Shown in pieces: positions 34,516-44,732 of a stretch of DNA of 64,000 bases. Origin of the DNA: Cyanobacteriota bacterium (lineage in GTDB: Bacteria; Cyanobacteriota; Cyanobacteriia; PCC-6307; Cyanobiaceae). The stretch is from positions 23,530 to 87,529 of the forward strand of contig JAPLIB010000084.1 in NCBI GenBank assembly GCA_026389335.1. The letters are read 5' to 3'. Each line of letters begins with the position of its first letter. Positions within the stretch are counted from its first letter, which is position 1. Below the pieces are notes generated by a model. It searched no databases. It was not told the origin of the DNA and saw only the letters and a program-made list of their open reading frames with translations. The translations under genes were made by a program, and so were the position numbers.

Positions 34516-36669
34516 ATGCCCCTTGATCTCCAGAACCGACCGGCCCTGCTGGCCGGCGCCGGGCTGCCCCAGTTCGAGCTGATCACACCGGAACAGGTGA
34601 GCCAGCACATTCCGGAGCTGATGACGGAACTGGAGCGGGAGCTCTCCACCCTCGAAGTCCAGCTCGATGGCCTCTGCCAGAGCGGCCAGGCGCTGCACTG
34701 GTCCGCGGTGATGGAGCCCCTGCATCGGCTGAATGAACGGCTGCGCTGGAGTTGGGGAGTGGTAATCCATCTTAATGGCGTCTGCAATTCGCCGGAGTTG
34801 CGCCAAGCCCATGCCCAGGAGCAGGCGGCCGTGGTGGCCTTCGGCAATCGCGCCGGCCAGAGCGAAATCCTCTACCGGGCCTTGAAACTGTTGCAGGCGC
34901 GCCCGGATCTGGATGCCACCCAACAGCGCATCCTGACGGCCGAGCTGCGCGACATGGACCTGCGCGGTGTTGGGCTGGAAGGAGCCGAGCGGCTGGCCTT
35001 CAACGCGGCCAGCCAGCAGCTGGCCGAACTCTCCACCAGTTTTGGCAACCGCCTGCTCGATGCCACCAACAACTGGACCTTGCGGCTCACCGAAGAGGCC
35101 GATGTGGCGGGGCTGCCCCAGAGCCTGCGCGAACAACTGGCCCAGGCGGCCCGCCAGGCCGACCCGGCCGCTGCCGAGGCCACGGCCGAGTCGGGCCCCT
35201 GGCTGCTGGGGCTCGATTACCCCCGCTTCGGGCCATTCCTGCAGTACAGCCCCCGCCGTGATCTGCGCGAACGTCTCTACAAGGCCCAGGTGAGCAGGGC
35301 CTCAGGCGAGGCCCCCACTCCCCAGAGCGAGACGGCTCAGCGCAGCACGGCCGAAAGCAACTGGCCGGTGATTGAGAAGATTCTCAGCCTGCGGCTGGAG
35401 CAGGCCCGCCGGCTGGGTTACGCCAACTGGGCGGAACTCAGCCTGGCCGCCAAGATGGCTGAGTCCGTCCAGGAGGTGGAAGCGCTGCTGGAGGACCTGC
35501 GCGTCGCCGCCTATCCGATGGCCATCCAGGAGCTCGCCGATCTGCGGGCCTGCGCCGAGCGTCATGGTGCTGTTGAAGCCGCCGATCTGCAGCCCTGGGA
35601 TGTGAGCTTCTGGGCTGATCACCTGCGCCGCGAGCGCTTCGATCTCGACAGCGAGGCCCTGCGGCCCTGGTTCCCCTTGCCGCAGGTGCTCGCTGGCCTG
35701 TTCAGCCTCTGTGATCGCCTCTTCGGGCTCACGATCACCGCCGCCGATGGTGAAGCGCCGATCTGGCATCCGGATGTGCGCTTCTTCCGCGTCCACGATC
35801 GCGACCAGGGCCGACCGATCGCCGCCTTCTATCTCGATCCCTACAGCCGGCCGGGCAGCAAGCGCGGTGGGGCCTGGATGGACGAGTGCCTCAGCCTCTC
35901 GCGCTCGGCCGATGGCCAGCCGGTACTACCGGTGGCCTATCTGGTGTGCAATCAGAGTCCGCCAGTGGGCGACACCCCCAGCCTGATGACCTTCCAGGAA
36001 GTGGAAACGCTCTTCCATGAGTTCGGCCATGGCCTGCACCACATGCTCACCACCGTCGAGCACCCCCAGGCGGCTGGCATCAACAACGTGGAGTGGGATG
36101 CGGTGGAGCTACCCAGCCAGTTCATGGAGAACTGGTGCTACGACAACGCCACCTTGCTGGGCCTGGCGCGCCACTGGCAGAGCGGGGAACCGCTGCCCGA
36201 GGGCGAGTTCGCCAAGCTGCTCGCGGCTCGCACCTTCATGGCCGGCGCCGCCAGCCTGCGGCAGGTGCACTTCTCGCTCACAGATCTGCGACTGCACAGC
36301 AGCTGGACGCCGGACTGCGGCCAGAGCCCTGAACAGGTGCGACGCCAGATCGCCGCCAACACCACGGTGCTGGAGCCGATCGAAGAGGATGCCCTGCTCT
36401 GCTCCTTCGGTCACATCTTCGCTGGCGGTTATGCCGCTGGCTATTACTCCTACAAGTGGGCCGAAGTGCTCAGCGCCGATGCCTTCAGTGCCTTTGAAGA
36501 GGGTGGCCTCGATAACGAGGATTCGATTCGCGCCACCGGCCGCCGCTTCCGCGACACCGTGCTGAGTCTGGGCGGCAGCCGCCATCCGGCCGAGGTATTC
36601 GAAAGCTTCCGGGGCCGGCCTCCCTCCACCGAAGCCCTGATCCGCCACACGGGCCTGGTCACCAGCTGA
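34516..36669 (+). CDS. prlC: M3-family oligopeptidase (oligopeptidase A type)
   Basis: A 717-residue zinc metallopeptidase of family M3 that degrades short peptides, including cleaved signal peptides, in the cytoplasm. The zinc site is VETLFHEFGHGLHHMLTTVE near residue 498 with the HExxH-type motif, followed by INNVEWDAVELPSQFMENW near 522 carrying the third ligand glutamate, and FAGGYAAGYYSYKWAEVLSA near 635. It has no signal peptide. It starts 94 bases after ndhD. Confidence 0.94.
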   Translation: MPLDLQNRPALLAGAGLPQFELITPEQVSQHIPELMTELERELSTLEVQLDGLCQSGQALHWSAVMEPLHRLNERLRWSWGVVIHLNGVCNSPELRQAHAQEQAAVVAFGNRAGQSEILYRALKLLQARPDLDATQQRILTAELRDMDLRGVGLEGAERLAFNAASQQLAELSTSFGNRLLDATNNWTLRLTEEADVAGLPQSLREQLAQAARQADPAAAEATAESGPWLLGLDYPRFGPFLQYSPRRDLRERLYKAQVSRASGEAPTPQSETAQRSTAESNWPVIEKILSLRLEQARRLGYANWAELSLAAKMAESVQEVEALLEDLRVAAYPMAIQELADLRACAERHGAVEAADLQPWDVSFWADHLRRERFDLDSEALRPWFPLPQVLAGLFSLCDRLFGLTITAADGEAPIWHPDVRFFRVHDRDQGRPIAAFYLDPYSRPGSKRGGAWMDECLSLSRSADGQPVLPVAYLVCNQSPPVGDTPSLMTFQEVETLFHEFGHGLHHMLTTVEHPQAAGINNVEWDAVELPSQFMENWCYDNATLLGLARHWQSGEPLPEGEFAKLLAARTFMAGAASLRQVHFSLTDLRLHSSWTPDCGQSPEQVRRQIAANTTVLEPIEEDALLCSFGHIFAGGYAAGYYSYKWAEVLSADAFSAFEEGGLDNEDSIRATGRRFRDTVLSLGGSRHPAEVFESFRGRPPSTEALIRHTGLVTS

Positions 36670-36689
36670 GCTGAACCGGGCCCGTTCGC

Positions 36690-37286
36690 TCAAGGCCGCA
36701 GCAACTCCGCTATCAGGAGTTTCAATCCCTGGGGCGCCACCATCATCCGGTCGTGGCGCCACACCGGCAGCAGCTGGCGGCGGCCCACCGGCAGCACCCC
36801 CAGCCAACCGGGGAAGACCGTGAGATCGCTGGGGGAATAAAAACTGCAGCAGTCCAGGCGCCGCAGGGGTTCGAGATCGGCATTGAGCCGCCTCAGCAGC
36901 GCACTGCCGGGCTTCATGTCGGCGATGCCGGCCAGCCACAGGCCCGGCCACGGCACGGCTGTCAAGGTGCCCTGCTGGGGGCTGGCGACGCTGATGAAGC
37001 GGCGGGTGCGGGAGGCACCCCCCAGCAACTGAATCCAGCTGCGGGCGATCAGGCCACCCATCGAAAAGCCCAGCAGGTCGATCGGCTGATCGGCCCCGAA
37101 GGCCGATCGAATCGCCTCATCGAGGCGCTGGGCCAGATCCAGCATCGGCTTGGAACCCAGCCCATGGGTTAGATGGGGCAGCAGCAGCGGATCACGGCGG
37201 TGGTTCAGATCCCGCAGCAGGGTGCGGAACACCTTCGGCGTGTCCCAGAGCCCGTGGATCAGCACCAGGGGAGTCGCCTCAGCCAT
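36690..37286 (-). CDS. Alpha/beta hydrolase, lipase-like
   Basis: A 198-residue small alpha/beta hydrolase. The strand-1 motif PLVLIHGLWDTPKVF is at residue 6, the nucleophile elbow LLGFSMGGLIARSW near 70 has the G-x-S-x-G serine, and a histidine in VWRHDRMMVAP near 175 fits the catalytic triad. It resembles cyanobacterial triacylglycerol-lipase-like or PGAP1-like esterases; the substrate is unknown. It is convergent with the oligopeptidase gene and 15 bases downstream of proA, so likely in the proA operon. Confidence 0.82.
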   Translation of the reverse strand: MAEATPLVLIHGLWDTPKVFRTLLRDLNHRRDPLLLPHLTHGLGSKPMLDLAQRLDEAIRSAFGADQPIDLLGFSMGGLIARSWIQLLGGASRTRRFISVASPQQGTLTAVPWPGLWLAGIADMKPGSALLRRLNADLEPLRRLDCCSFYSPSDLTVFPGWLGVLPVGRRQLLPVWRHDRMMVAPQGLKLLIAELLRP

Positions 37287-37301
37287 GGCGGCCTGGCGCC
37301 G

Positions 37302-38609
37302 TCACAGCGGCAGGGGGCGATGGCTGAACTGGCGGTCACCGCGGGCGTAATCGGCGGCGATGTGGCCCTCACCGCGTAGTCGGTAGCGATAGGTGACCAG
37401 ACCCTCCAGTCCCACCGGCCCCCGCGGCGGCAGGGTCTGGGTGCTGATGCCCACCTCGGCGCCGAAGCCGTAGCGGAAGCCATCGGCGAAGCGGGTGGAG
37501 CAGTTGAGATACACCCCGGCACTGTCCACCGCCGCCAGGAAGCGCTCGGCCGCCACCGGGTCGGTGGTGGCGATGGCGTCGGTGTGGCGGGAGCCGTAAG
37601 TGGCGATGTGCTCCAGGGCCTGCTCCAGGTCATCCACCACCCGCACGCTCAGGATCAGATCGGAGTATTCCGTGCGCCAGTCCTCCTCCCGGGCGGCGTG
37701 CGGCACCCCCAGGGCACAGGCGGCCGCATCGCCCCGCAGTTCAACGCCTGCGGCAGCGAAGGCCGCGATCGCCGCCGGCAGAAAGCACTCGGCGATCTCA
37801 CGGTGCACCAGCAGCGTCTCGATGGCGTTGCAGGCGGCCGGGTACTGGATTTTGCTGTCGAGGGCGAGGCGCAGCGCCTGCTCGCGATCGGCGTTGCGAT
37901 CCACGTAGAGATGGCAGATGCCATCGGCGTGACCCAGCACCGGTATGCGGGTGTTGTCCTGGATGAAGCGCACCAGGGCGTTGGAACCGCGCGGAATGAT
38001 CAGATCCACCAGGCCATCGAGCTTCAGCAGCCCCAGGCTCTCCTGGCGGCTGGTGAGCAGGGCCAGGGCCTGGGGATCGACGCTGGTGGTCGCCAGGCCG
38101 CGGTGCAGAGCGGCCAGGATGGCAACACAGCTGTGGCTGGCCTCCCGTCCGCCCTTGAGCAGGGCACCATTGCCGGAGCGGATCGCCAGGGAGGCGATCT
38201 GCATCACCGCGTCCGGCCGGGCCTCGAAGATCACACCCAGCACCCCCAATGGCACGCTGATCCGCTCCAGCACCAGCCCCTGATCCAGCTCGGTGTGCAG
38301 CTGGCGGCGGCCCAGCGGATCGGCCAGGCCCGCCACCTGACGCACCCCCTCAATCGCCGCGGCCAGCTTGGCTGGATCGAGCTTGAGCCGGGCCACCAGC
38401 GCCGGTGCCAGACCATCGGCTGCCGCCGCCTCCAGATCGCGCTGGTTGGCCGCCAGGATCGCGGCGCCATCAGCCTCCAGGGCCGCGGCCATCGCCTGCA
38501 GGGCCTCGCAGCGCTGACCATCGGTGCTTTGGCCCAGCGCCAGGGCTGAGCGGCGCACGGCCAGGGCCCGCTGCAGCAACTCGGGCGAGGGGTCGGGAAT
38601 CTCGGTCAT
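37302..38609 (-). CDS. proA: Gamma-glutamyl phosphate reductase
   Basis: A 435-residue ProA that reduces glutamyl-5-phosphate to the semialdehyde in proline synthesis. Seen: [20 protein letters not shown] near residue 117, [17 protein letters not shown] near 145, the catalytic cysteine in [20 protein letters not shown] near 258, and [18 protein letters not shown] near 377. I start at the ATG at 38609 because the longer open frame reaches into the ROK gene on the same strand. It begins 7 bases after the ROK stop codon. Confidence 0.96.
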   Translation of the reverse strand: MTEIPDPSPELLQRALAVRRSALALGQSTDGQRCEALQAMAAALEADGAAILAANQRDLEAAAADGLAPALVARLKLDPAKLAAAIEGVRQVAGLADPLGRRQLHTELDQGLVLERISVPLGVLGVIFEARPDAVMQIASLAIRSGNGALLKGGREASHSCVAILAALHRGLATTSVDPQALALLTSRQESLGLLKLDGLVDLIIPRGSNALVRFIQDNTRIPVLGHADGICHLYVDRNADREQALRLALDSKIQYPAACNAIETLLVHREIAECFLPAAIAAFAAAGVELRGDAAACALGVPHAAREEDWRTEYSDLILSVRVVDDLEQALEHIATYGSRHTDAIATTDPVAAERFLAAVDSAGVYLNCSTRFADGFRYGFGAEVGISTQTLPPRGPVGLEGLVTYRYRLRGEGHIAADYARGDRQFSHRPLPL

Positions 38610-38616
38610 CGCTCCA

Positions 38617-39597
38617 TCATCCCAAGCGATCCAGCGCCAACCGGGCGGCGCCGAGCCGGCCGGCCCCGTTGCCGAGGGCACAGGGCCGGATCTCCAGCCC
38701 CACGCGGGACACCGCCAGCACCCGCTGCTCCAGCTCAGCCCACACCGCCGGCAGGAAATGGTGACTGGCGCCACTGAGGCCACCACCGAGCAGCACCAGC
38801 TCCGGCGTGAGCACATAGAGCAGGGAGCTCAGGCCGATGCCCAGCAGCTGGCCGTAGCGCGTCCACACCGCCAACGCTGCCCTGTCACCCGCATCAGCCA
38901 GCCGGCAGAGCTCAGCTGGCTCGAGCGGGCTCAAGCGGCCCAGGCCGGCGATGCTGCAGTACTGCTCCAGGGAGCCGCGATTGCCACTGCGGCAGGGGGG
39001 ACCGTCGGGATCAAGCCCGATCAGGCCGAGTTCACCGGCGGCGCCGCCATGGCCGGTGAACAGGCTGCCGCCCAGCAGCACGCCGCCGCCGACGCCGGTG
39101 CCGAGGGTGAGCAGGATGGTGTCGCCACAGGCGCGGGCGGCCCCGAGCCAGGCCTCGCCGAGCAGGGCGCAGTTGGCGTCATTGCCCAGAGTGACCCGCC
39201 GTTGCAGCCGCGACTCCAGCCAATCCGCCAGGGGCACATCCAGCCAACCGGGCAGATTGATCGAAATCCGGGCCAGGCGCGCCGCCCGATCCGTGGGCCC
39301 CGGCAAACCCACCCCGACCCGATCAGCCCGCCGCTCGGGATCGAGCTGGTCCACCGCCTCGGCGATCGCCATGGTGACTGCCCCCGGCAGCGCCGGCTGG
39401 GGCGTGGCCACCTCCAGTTCGGCCAGCAGCTGGCCCTGGTCATCAAAACGGCCGAGTTTGATGGCGGTACCGCCGAGATCAACCCCGATCACCTGACGAG
39501 AACGCGCCGGTGCCGACAGCCCAGGCTCAGGGCTGGAGCCAGCTTCCGGCCCGCGCACCGAGGGATCAATGCTGGGGGCATCGCTGGACTGGTTCAT
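38617..39597 (-). CDS. ROK-family sugar kinase with degenerate zinc motif
   Basis: A 326-residue ROK-family protein, probably phosphorylating glucose or another hexose. The ATP loop [15 protein letters not shown] is near residue 38 and the catalytic aspartate in [16 protein letters not shown] near 138; [15 protein letters not shown] follows. The usual ROK zinc motif C-x-C-G-x-x-G-C is here C-R-S-G-N-R-G-S, keeping only the first cysteine, so zinc binding may be lost. The first ~34 residues are disordered and the real start may be later. It is upstream of proA in the same unit. Confidence 0.85.
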   Translation of the reverse strand: MNQSSDAPSIDPSVRGPEAGSSPEPGLSAPARSRQVIGVDLGGTAIKLGRFDDQGQLLAELEVATPQPALPGAVTMAIAEAVDQLDPERRADRVGVGLPGPTDRAARLARISINLPGWLDVPLADWLESRLQRRVTLGNDANCALLGEAWLGAARACGDTILLTLGTGVGGGVLLGGSLFTGHGGAAGELGLIGLDPDGPPCRSGNRGSLEQYCSIAGLGRLSPLEPAELCRLADAGDRAALAVWTRYGQLLGIGLSSLLYVLTPELVLLGGGLSGASHHFLPAVWAELEQRVLAVSRVGLEIRPCALGNGAGRLGAARLALDRLG

Positions 39598-39672
39598 GTC
39601 GAGAGGGCAGGGTGTGGCTGAGTGGATGGGTGGACCTGGAACCGCAACACCGTTGGCTGGCCGCGGCAGAGT

Positions 39673-42600
39673 TCAGAACCGGAAGAACACCTGGAGCAGG
39701 CTTTGCCAAGCCCCCTGGCTGTCCACCGAGCCCTCCACATTGAAGGTTTCGGAGGCCTTGTAGGTGAGGGTCACCTGGGGCGCCACATCGGAGCGGTTGG
39801 GCGCCACCAGCAGGGAGGCATTGAAGCGATCAGTGATGTCGTAGCCCACCTCGGATGCCAGCACCAGCTGGGGGGGAACCTGGCCGGAGCGCAGCTGGCT
39901 GCGCACGGCGATCGAAGGATTCACATAGGTGGGATAGAGGGCCAGGCTGATGCGCTGCCCCAACGCATCGCTGAACGAGGCCAGCAGGGGAGAGAGCAGC
40001 GACTGGCCAAGCACGGTGGCCAGGGCCGTACCGGCCTGGGCCCCGTTGAGCCCCGCCAGCGAGTTGCCGCCGATCAGGGCCACCAGGCGCTCCTGGGGCA
40101 GCGGTGGACTGCTGCGCAGGCGGATGTTCTCGGCGATCCGATCGGCTGGGCCGCTCACACTCACGGTGACCAGAATCAGATTCAGTTGATTCAGGGACGA
40201 GAACCCCCCCTGGGACTCCGTCTCCACCAACGAGGAATAGCCCGAACCACTCCCGCCGCCCTGGCCCACCCCACTGGGAGCGATCACGTTGAGGCTGTCG
40301 GCGATGCGGGTGCGCAGGGCGATGTCGAGGTAGGGAACCAGACCCAGTGAGGGGGTGAACACGGCCACGTTGGGTGCATCGGGATCGAGGTTGAAAGTGG
40401 TGGTGAACAGATTGAGCCGCCCCCGCAGCAGGCGCACCACACCGGAGGCCCGCAGCGAGGGATCGAGCTGGCCGCTGATGCGCAGCGAGCCGCCGGTGCT
40501 GAAATTGGCGATGTTCGGCAGCACCACCTGCAGCCCAGGACCGAAGCGCAGCACCAGGTCGTTGAAGCTGAGCCAGGGGAGATTGGGAATCGATTGCTCC
40601 AGGGCGGCACTGGTACCAGACTCGACATCCGGACCGAGCAACACCAACGGCTGGCGGAAATCCCACCGGCTCTGCAGCAGCTCGTTCATGCTGGTGACTT
40701 GCACCGCTGGGCCGGCTTTGGCCTGGCTTGCCGCTGTCTGATCGGGCCCGGCCGGGGTTGACTTCTCGGGGCGGCCCAGCTCGCCGGGTTGGGCATTGAT
40801 CGTGCCGTGGCTGATCGTCAGGTCGCCGCCGAGCCTGGGGGCCACCAGGCTGCCAGCCAGGGTCAGCCGACCCGCCGCCATGGCGGCGATCCGCGACTGG
40901 GCGAAGGGCACGTCCTTGAGGCTCAGCGTCAGGGTCGGCTCGTTGCTGAGGCCATGGACCAGCCCCAGACGCCCTTCGCCTTGGATCCGGCCGCGCTTGC
41001 CGACCCGCGCCCGCAGATCCTGAACCAGCAGCTGCTGGAAGTCGAACAGCACGGTGGCCTCCACCTCCTGCAGTGATTGGCCGACAAGCTCATATTCGCC
41101 ATCGCGGCAGCGCAGGAAACCGTTGGCAATCGGATCGGCGAGGCTGCCGCGCACCAACAGCTGAAGGTCGACACTGCCCTTGCGCCAGGTCAGAGCCCGA
41201 CCGGTCAGATCGGTAAGGAAGCGCAGGCCGTCGCCGCGGCTGGCCAGACGCAGTTCGAGGCTGTCACTGCGCCGGTCCAGGGGGATGGTGCCCGCCAGAT
41301 CGACACTGCTGGAAGCCCCGGCGGCGCGCAGCGCCAGGTCCACACCCAGTCCCTTGTCCTTCAGCTCCACATGGCCGCGATCGAGCTGCAGGGCCTGCTG
41401 ACCGAGGCCGCCATCATCCAGGGAGAGATCGAGCGCCAGTTCGGGCTGGCTGGTGCCGAGGCGATAGCGCCCCCGCAGGCCGAGACGACCGCGCAGACTC
41501 TCGGGCACTGGAGTCAGCAGGGCCAGCAGCGAGAGGGAGACTCCCGACACATCGAAGCTGCCAGCGCCGGCAAACAGGGGGCCCTCCAGCCGCACCTGGA
41601 AGGGGTCGTGCGCCAGGGCCAGATCCCGGTCCCGCAGGGCCAGCCACAAATGGCCACGGGCCTTGAGGTCGGCCCGGGCCCGGCGCAGATCGGGGCCACG
41701 GATGGCCAGATCGGCATCCAGGCGCATCTGCAGCCGGGAGAGGCGCTCAGCCCGGGTGGCCCGGCGGCGCTGTTGATCCCAGGCGTTCAGTCTCGCCTGG
41801 ACGTCCTGCAGCACCAGCAGCTGCTCCTGGATCGGGACCCCGAGGGTTTCGATCGCCGCCACCCCCAGAGCCGCTGCCCCCTGATGGCGGGGCAGGGGAG
41901 CGCCACGCCACACCGCCCAGGCCTGGAGGATCTGGTTGAACAACAGCGAGGACAGATCCATCGCCTGGAAGCGGGCCTCAAAGGGCCCCGCCCAACTCCC
42001 CTTGAGGGCCACGTCGATGCTGCCGGCCGCCAGGGGTTGCACCGTGCCCTTGAGGCTGTACTGCCGATCGGCGTAGGCCACCTGAGCCCGCACGCTGCGG
42101 CCACCGAGCCCCAGAAACTGGGGTTGGGCCATTGCCACGTCGCCCGAGAAGGCCAGGGCCTGGAGCGACAGGTTGCCGGAGCCACTGAGAGCGCCGTCGA
42201 GGGGCTGGAACGGTCGGTTGTGGCCCAGGGCCAGCGACAGCCCGTGCAGGGGCAGATTTCGGGCCTGCCAGCGGTACTCGGCCGGTTTGCCGCTCAGCTC
42301 CAGGCTGCCGCCCTGGCGCTGCAAAGCGATGCTGACCGGATACCAACGGCGATCAAGCCGGGCCGTGATCTTGCCGCTGGGGGCAGGCGACCGGGCCTCG
42401 ATGCGCAGCTGACCGCCACCGCCAGGGCGGCCCAGCAGGTGCCCGCCCCAGGTTTCCTCCAGCAGCAGGGGGCCGGCCCCGGGCCGGTACACCACCAACG
42501 CGAGATCAGGAACCAGGGCATTCAAGGCACCGTGCACCCGGCCTTCGGCATCCAACCGGCCCTGGAGCCTGGTCCCCACCAGGGGGCTGAGCCGGGCGAG

Positions 42601-44196
42601 GGGGAAATCGCGCAGCTTGAACTGGGCTTGCAGCTCACCCCAGCGCAGCCCCCGTCCGGTTTGGAAGGCCAGCGGCAGCGAGGCCGTGGCCTGCAGATGC
42701 TCCGCCTGCAGATGCTGCAGCTGCAGCTGGTCGCCAGCCAGCCGCAGCGAGGCCTGCCAGCTGCCCAGCAGCGGATTGGCCCGCTGCAAGGCCGTATCCA
42801 CCTGCAGCTGGGGCTGACGCATCAATCCACTGGCCAGCAGGCGCCCCTCCAGGGGCTGATCCCGCAGCCAATCCGGCAGGTTCCGGCCGTGGGGAAGATC
42901 GCGCGGATCCAGCCGCCAGCTGCCGGCCAGGTCCAGCTGGCGACCGATGGCACCGCGGAGCGCCAGCTGGGATTGGCCTCGCCAGGCCTGCAGCTGGGCC
43001 TGCTGCAACCTGCCGGAGCGCCAGCGGCCCTGCAGGGAGGCCTGGATCGGTGCCGAACCGAGGGCATGGGCCGCCGGCGGTTGGGCGAGCAGGCGCAGGG
43101 AGAGGGAACGGTCGGTGTGGATGGACCCGGAGACCTGGCCCATCCAGGCACCGAACTGCCAGCGACTCGGGGCCAGGCTGAGCCGCTGGGCCTGGCAGCG
43201 AAGCGCCAGCTGCTTCGCTGCCAGGGGTTGGGCCACGCCGCTCTGTTGCCAGCGCACCGCCGAAAGCCCCACCTGCCCCAGGCAACTGGCCACGCCCTGC
43301 TCCAGGTGCAGGGAGAACACCCCATCGGCCTGGCCGCCCAGCTGCCCCTGCAGGGGCACGAATTGGCGCAGAGGGGCGATCGGGAACTGCTGGGGGATGA
43401 CCTGCAGTCGCCAGCTGCGCTTCTGCCATTGGCCCCTGCCCACCAGCAGGGCCGAACCCGCCTGGCCGGGAAGCTGCACCCTGGCCCGTCCGTCGATCTG
43501 GCGCAGCTGGGGCTGCAGACGCACGGCACCAACGGCCTCAAGCTCAAGGGGCTGCCCAGCTTGAGCCAGCCGCCAGAGCCTTACCCGGCCTGGCTGCAGC
43601 AGGCGGAAGCGCAGATCCAGACGCGGCGGCTGACCGCCGGGGGCGAGCTGGCCCAGCACCCACCATTGCCCCCTGGCATTGGGCCGCAGATCGGCGCGGA
43701 CGCCGCTGAAACTGAAATCGAGCACGAGGCTGCGCCGCTGCCAGCTGGCCCATGGATCCAGCAGCACATGCGTGCGTTTCACCGCAGCTGTGGAGCCATC
43801 CTCGGCGCCGGCCAGAAAGCCACTGGGCCCCACACAGAGGCCATCGGCACTCAGGCCGCAGTAGGTACCGAGCTGCAGTGGCCGGCCCATGATCGTGCCC
43901 ACCTGGCGCTCCAGGCGGGGCCGCCAGCTCGCGTAGAGGCCCGCCAGGATCCGATCGACCGCCAGCCCCAGGGCAAGGCCCCCCACGACAAGCACACCGC
44001 CACCGGCCAGGGCGACCAGGAGCAGCCGTGGACGCCTGACCCTCCCACCGACCTGGGCCCAGGCCTCTGGGGAGGGCAAGGATGGCTTCGGCTGCAGCGT
44101 TTGAGTGCCGGGCCAGACTTTTTTTTCGCCCACAGCCCTCTTGCCGCGCCAAACCGTTCGCAGGGACCGAAACCAATCTGGGGGCAGCCAACTCAT
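39673..44196 (-). CDS. tamB: TamB-like (DUF490) envelope protein
   Basis: A giant protein of 1507 residues with a single N-terminal membrane anchor (PRLLLVALAGGGVLVVGGLA, about residues 55-75). Beyond it is a long periplasmic body of repetitive beta structure and the C-terminal DUF490 domain (about 1150-1507, with NVIAPSGVGQGG and LALYPTYVNPSIAV). TamB-type proteins span the periplasm and help outer-membrane protein assembly or lipid transfer; the plastid relative is TIC236. The start is ATG 44196 (MSWLPPDWF); the open frame extends 28 codons further. It is divergent from ycf51 with 68 bases between starts. The C-terminus ends in aromatic F, typical of membrane-facing beta strands. Confidence 0.9.
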   Translation of the reverse strand: MSWLPPDWFRSLRTVWRGKRAVGEKKVWPGTQTLQPKPSLPSPEAWAQVGGRVRRPRLLLVALAGGGVLVVGGLALGLAVDRILAGLYASWRPRLERQVGTIMGRPLQLGTYCGLSADGLCVGPSGFLAGAEDGSTAAVKRTHVLLDPWASWQRRSLVLDFSFSGVRADLRPNARGQWWVLGQLAPGGQPPRLDLRFRLLQPGRVRLWRLAQAGQPLELEAVGAVRLQPQLRQIDGRARVQLPGQAGSALLVGRGQWQKRSWRLQVIPQQFPIAPLRQFVPLQGQLGGQADGVFSLHLEQGVASCLGQVGLSAVRWQQSGVAQPLAAKQLALRCQAQRLSLAPSRWQFGAWMGQVSGSIHTDRSLSLRLLAQPPAAHALGSAPIQASLQGRWRSGRLQQAQLQAWRGQSQLALRGAIGRQLDLAGSWRLDPRDLPHGRNLPDWLRDQPLEGRLLASGLMRQPQLQVDTALQRANPLLGSWQASLRLAGDQLQLQHLQAEHLQATASLPLAFQTGRGLRWGELQAQFKLRDFPLARLSPLVGTRLQGRLDAEGRVHGALNALVPDLALVVYRPGAGPLLLEETWGGHLLGRPGGGGQLRIEARSPAPSGKITARLDRRWYPVSIALQRQGGSLELSGKPAEYRWQARNLPLHGLSLALGHNRPFQPLDGALSGSGNLSLQALAFSGDVAMAQPQFLGLGGRSVRAQVAYADRQYSLKGTVQPLAAGSIDVALKGSWAGPFEARFQAMDLSSLLFNQILQAWAVWRGAPLPRHQGAAALGVAAIETLGVPIQEQLLVLQDVQARLNAWDQQRRRATRAERLSRLQMRLDADLAIRGPDLRRARADLKARGHLWLALRDRDLALAHDPFQVRLEGPLFAGAGSFDVSGVSLSLLALLTPVPESLRGRLGLRGRYRLGTSQPELALDLSLDDGGLGQQALQLDRGHVELKDKGLGVDLALRAAGASSSVDLAGTIPLDRRSDSLELRLASRGDGLRFLTDLTGRALTWRKGSVDLQLLVRGSLADPIANGFLRCRDGEYELVGQSLQEVEATVLFDFQQLLVQDLRARVGKRGRIQGEGRLGLVHGLSNEPTLTLSLKDVPFAQSRIAAMAAGRLTLAGSLVAPRLGGDLTISHGTINAQPGELGRPEKSTPAGPDQTAASQAKAGPAVQVTSMNELLQSRWDFRQPLVLLGPDVESGTSAALEQSIPNLPWLSFNDLVLRFGPGLQVVLPNIANFSTGGSLRISGQLDPSLRASGVVRLLRGRLNLFTTTFNLDPDAPNVAVFTPSLGLVPYLDIALRTRIADSLNVIAPSGVGQGGGSGSGYSSLVETESQGGFSSLNQLNLILVTVSVSGPADRIAENIRLRSSPPLPQERLVALIGGNSLAGLNGAQAGTALATVLGQSLLSPLLASFSDALGQRISLALYPTYVNPSIAVRSQLRSGQVPPQLVLASEVGYDITDRFNASLLVAPNRSDVAPQVTLTYKASETFNVEGSVDSQGAWQSLLQVFFRF

Positions 44197-44234
44197 CTGC
44201 CCAGGTCGATCACCGGCGCGGTCGGCCGCAATAT

Positions 44235-44241
44235 AAGGAGG
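44235..44241 (+). promoter_or_regulatory. Strong Shine-Dalgarno sequence placed far from the ycf51 start
   Basis: AAGGAGG is the best anti-16S match noticed in the window, but it is 23 bases before the ATG at 44265 and 17 before an in-frame GTG at 44259. The spacing is too long for normal use, so it either acts weakly or points to a start I have not identified. Confidence 0.35.
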
Positions 44242-44264
44242 TTGACCAGCCCTCCCCAGTGCCG

Positions 44265-44732
44265 ATGGCCGCCGATCCAATCCTGCTTGTGGCCGCGAAG
44301 TGGCTCGGCATCGCCAGTGGACTGCTGATCCTGGCCACTGTGGCTGGCTTCCTGCGGCGCTGGGGGATCCGCTTTCGGCTTGTGGGCATCACGAGTTTCA
44401 CGGCCCTGCTCGCCATCTCCTGCCTGGCGTTCTCGATCAGCTACACGCCACGGGTGACGATCAGCGGCGCCGTGGTGGCACCGGTGGTCTTCGATGGCGG
44501 TGCTGATCTGGTGATCGCCGCCGCCCCCAGGGATCTGGCGCCAGAGGCGATTGGCCCCACCGTGATCCAGGTGGCCAGCAATCTGCACGGCGGGGGTCGC
44601 ACCACCGCCGACGGCCGGGTGCGGGTGCGCCTGCGGACCATCGAACCGGCCGGGGAGGGAGCGGGCCGGCCGGTGGTGCTGGCGGAGGCCGTGCGGGACC
44701 TGGGCAGCAGCAGCGTCGTGTTGACGCCATGA
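44265..44732 (+). CDS. ycf51: Ycf51 / DUF2518 membrane protein
   Basis: A 155-residue Ycf51 protein, conserved in cyanobacteria and some algal plastids, function unknown. Two hydrophobic helices are at about 10-28 and 40-58; the family pattern KWLGIASGLLILATVAGFLR then RWGIRFRLVGITSFTALLA is clear, followed by TISGAVVAPVVFDGGADLVI. A soluble C-terminal domain follows. ATG 44265 is preferred; GTG 44259 is possible. It overlaps the DUF4332 gene by 4 bases (ATGA). Confidence 0.86.
   Translation: MAADPILLVAAKWLGIASGLLILATVAGFLRRWGIRFRLVGITSFTALLAISCLAFSISYTPRVTISGAVVAPVVFDGGADLVIAAAPRDLAPEAIGPTVIQVASNLHGGGRTTADGRVRVRLRTIEPAGEGAGRPVVLAEAVRDLGSSSVVLTP

Noticed and set aside
41077..44328. 1083-codon plus-strand open frame opposite tamB
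   Set aside because: It is antisense to a clear TamB-family gene, has Gln/Gly/Ala/Leu-biased content typical of shadow frames in GC-rich DNA and shows no domain.
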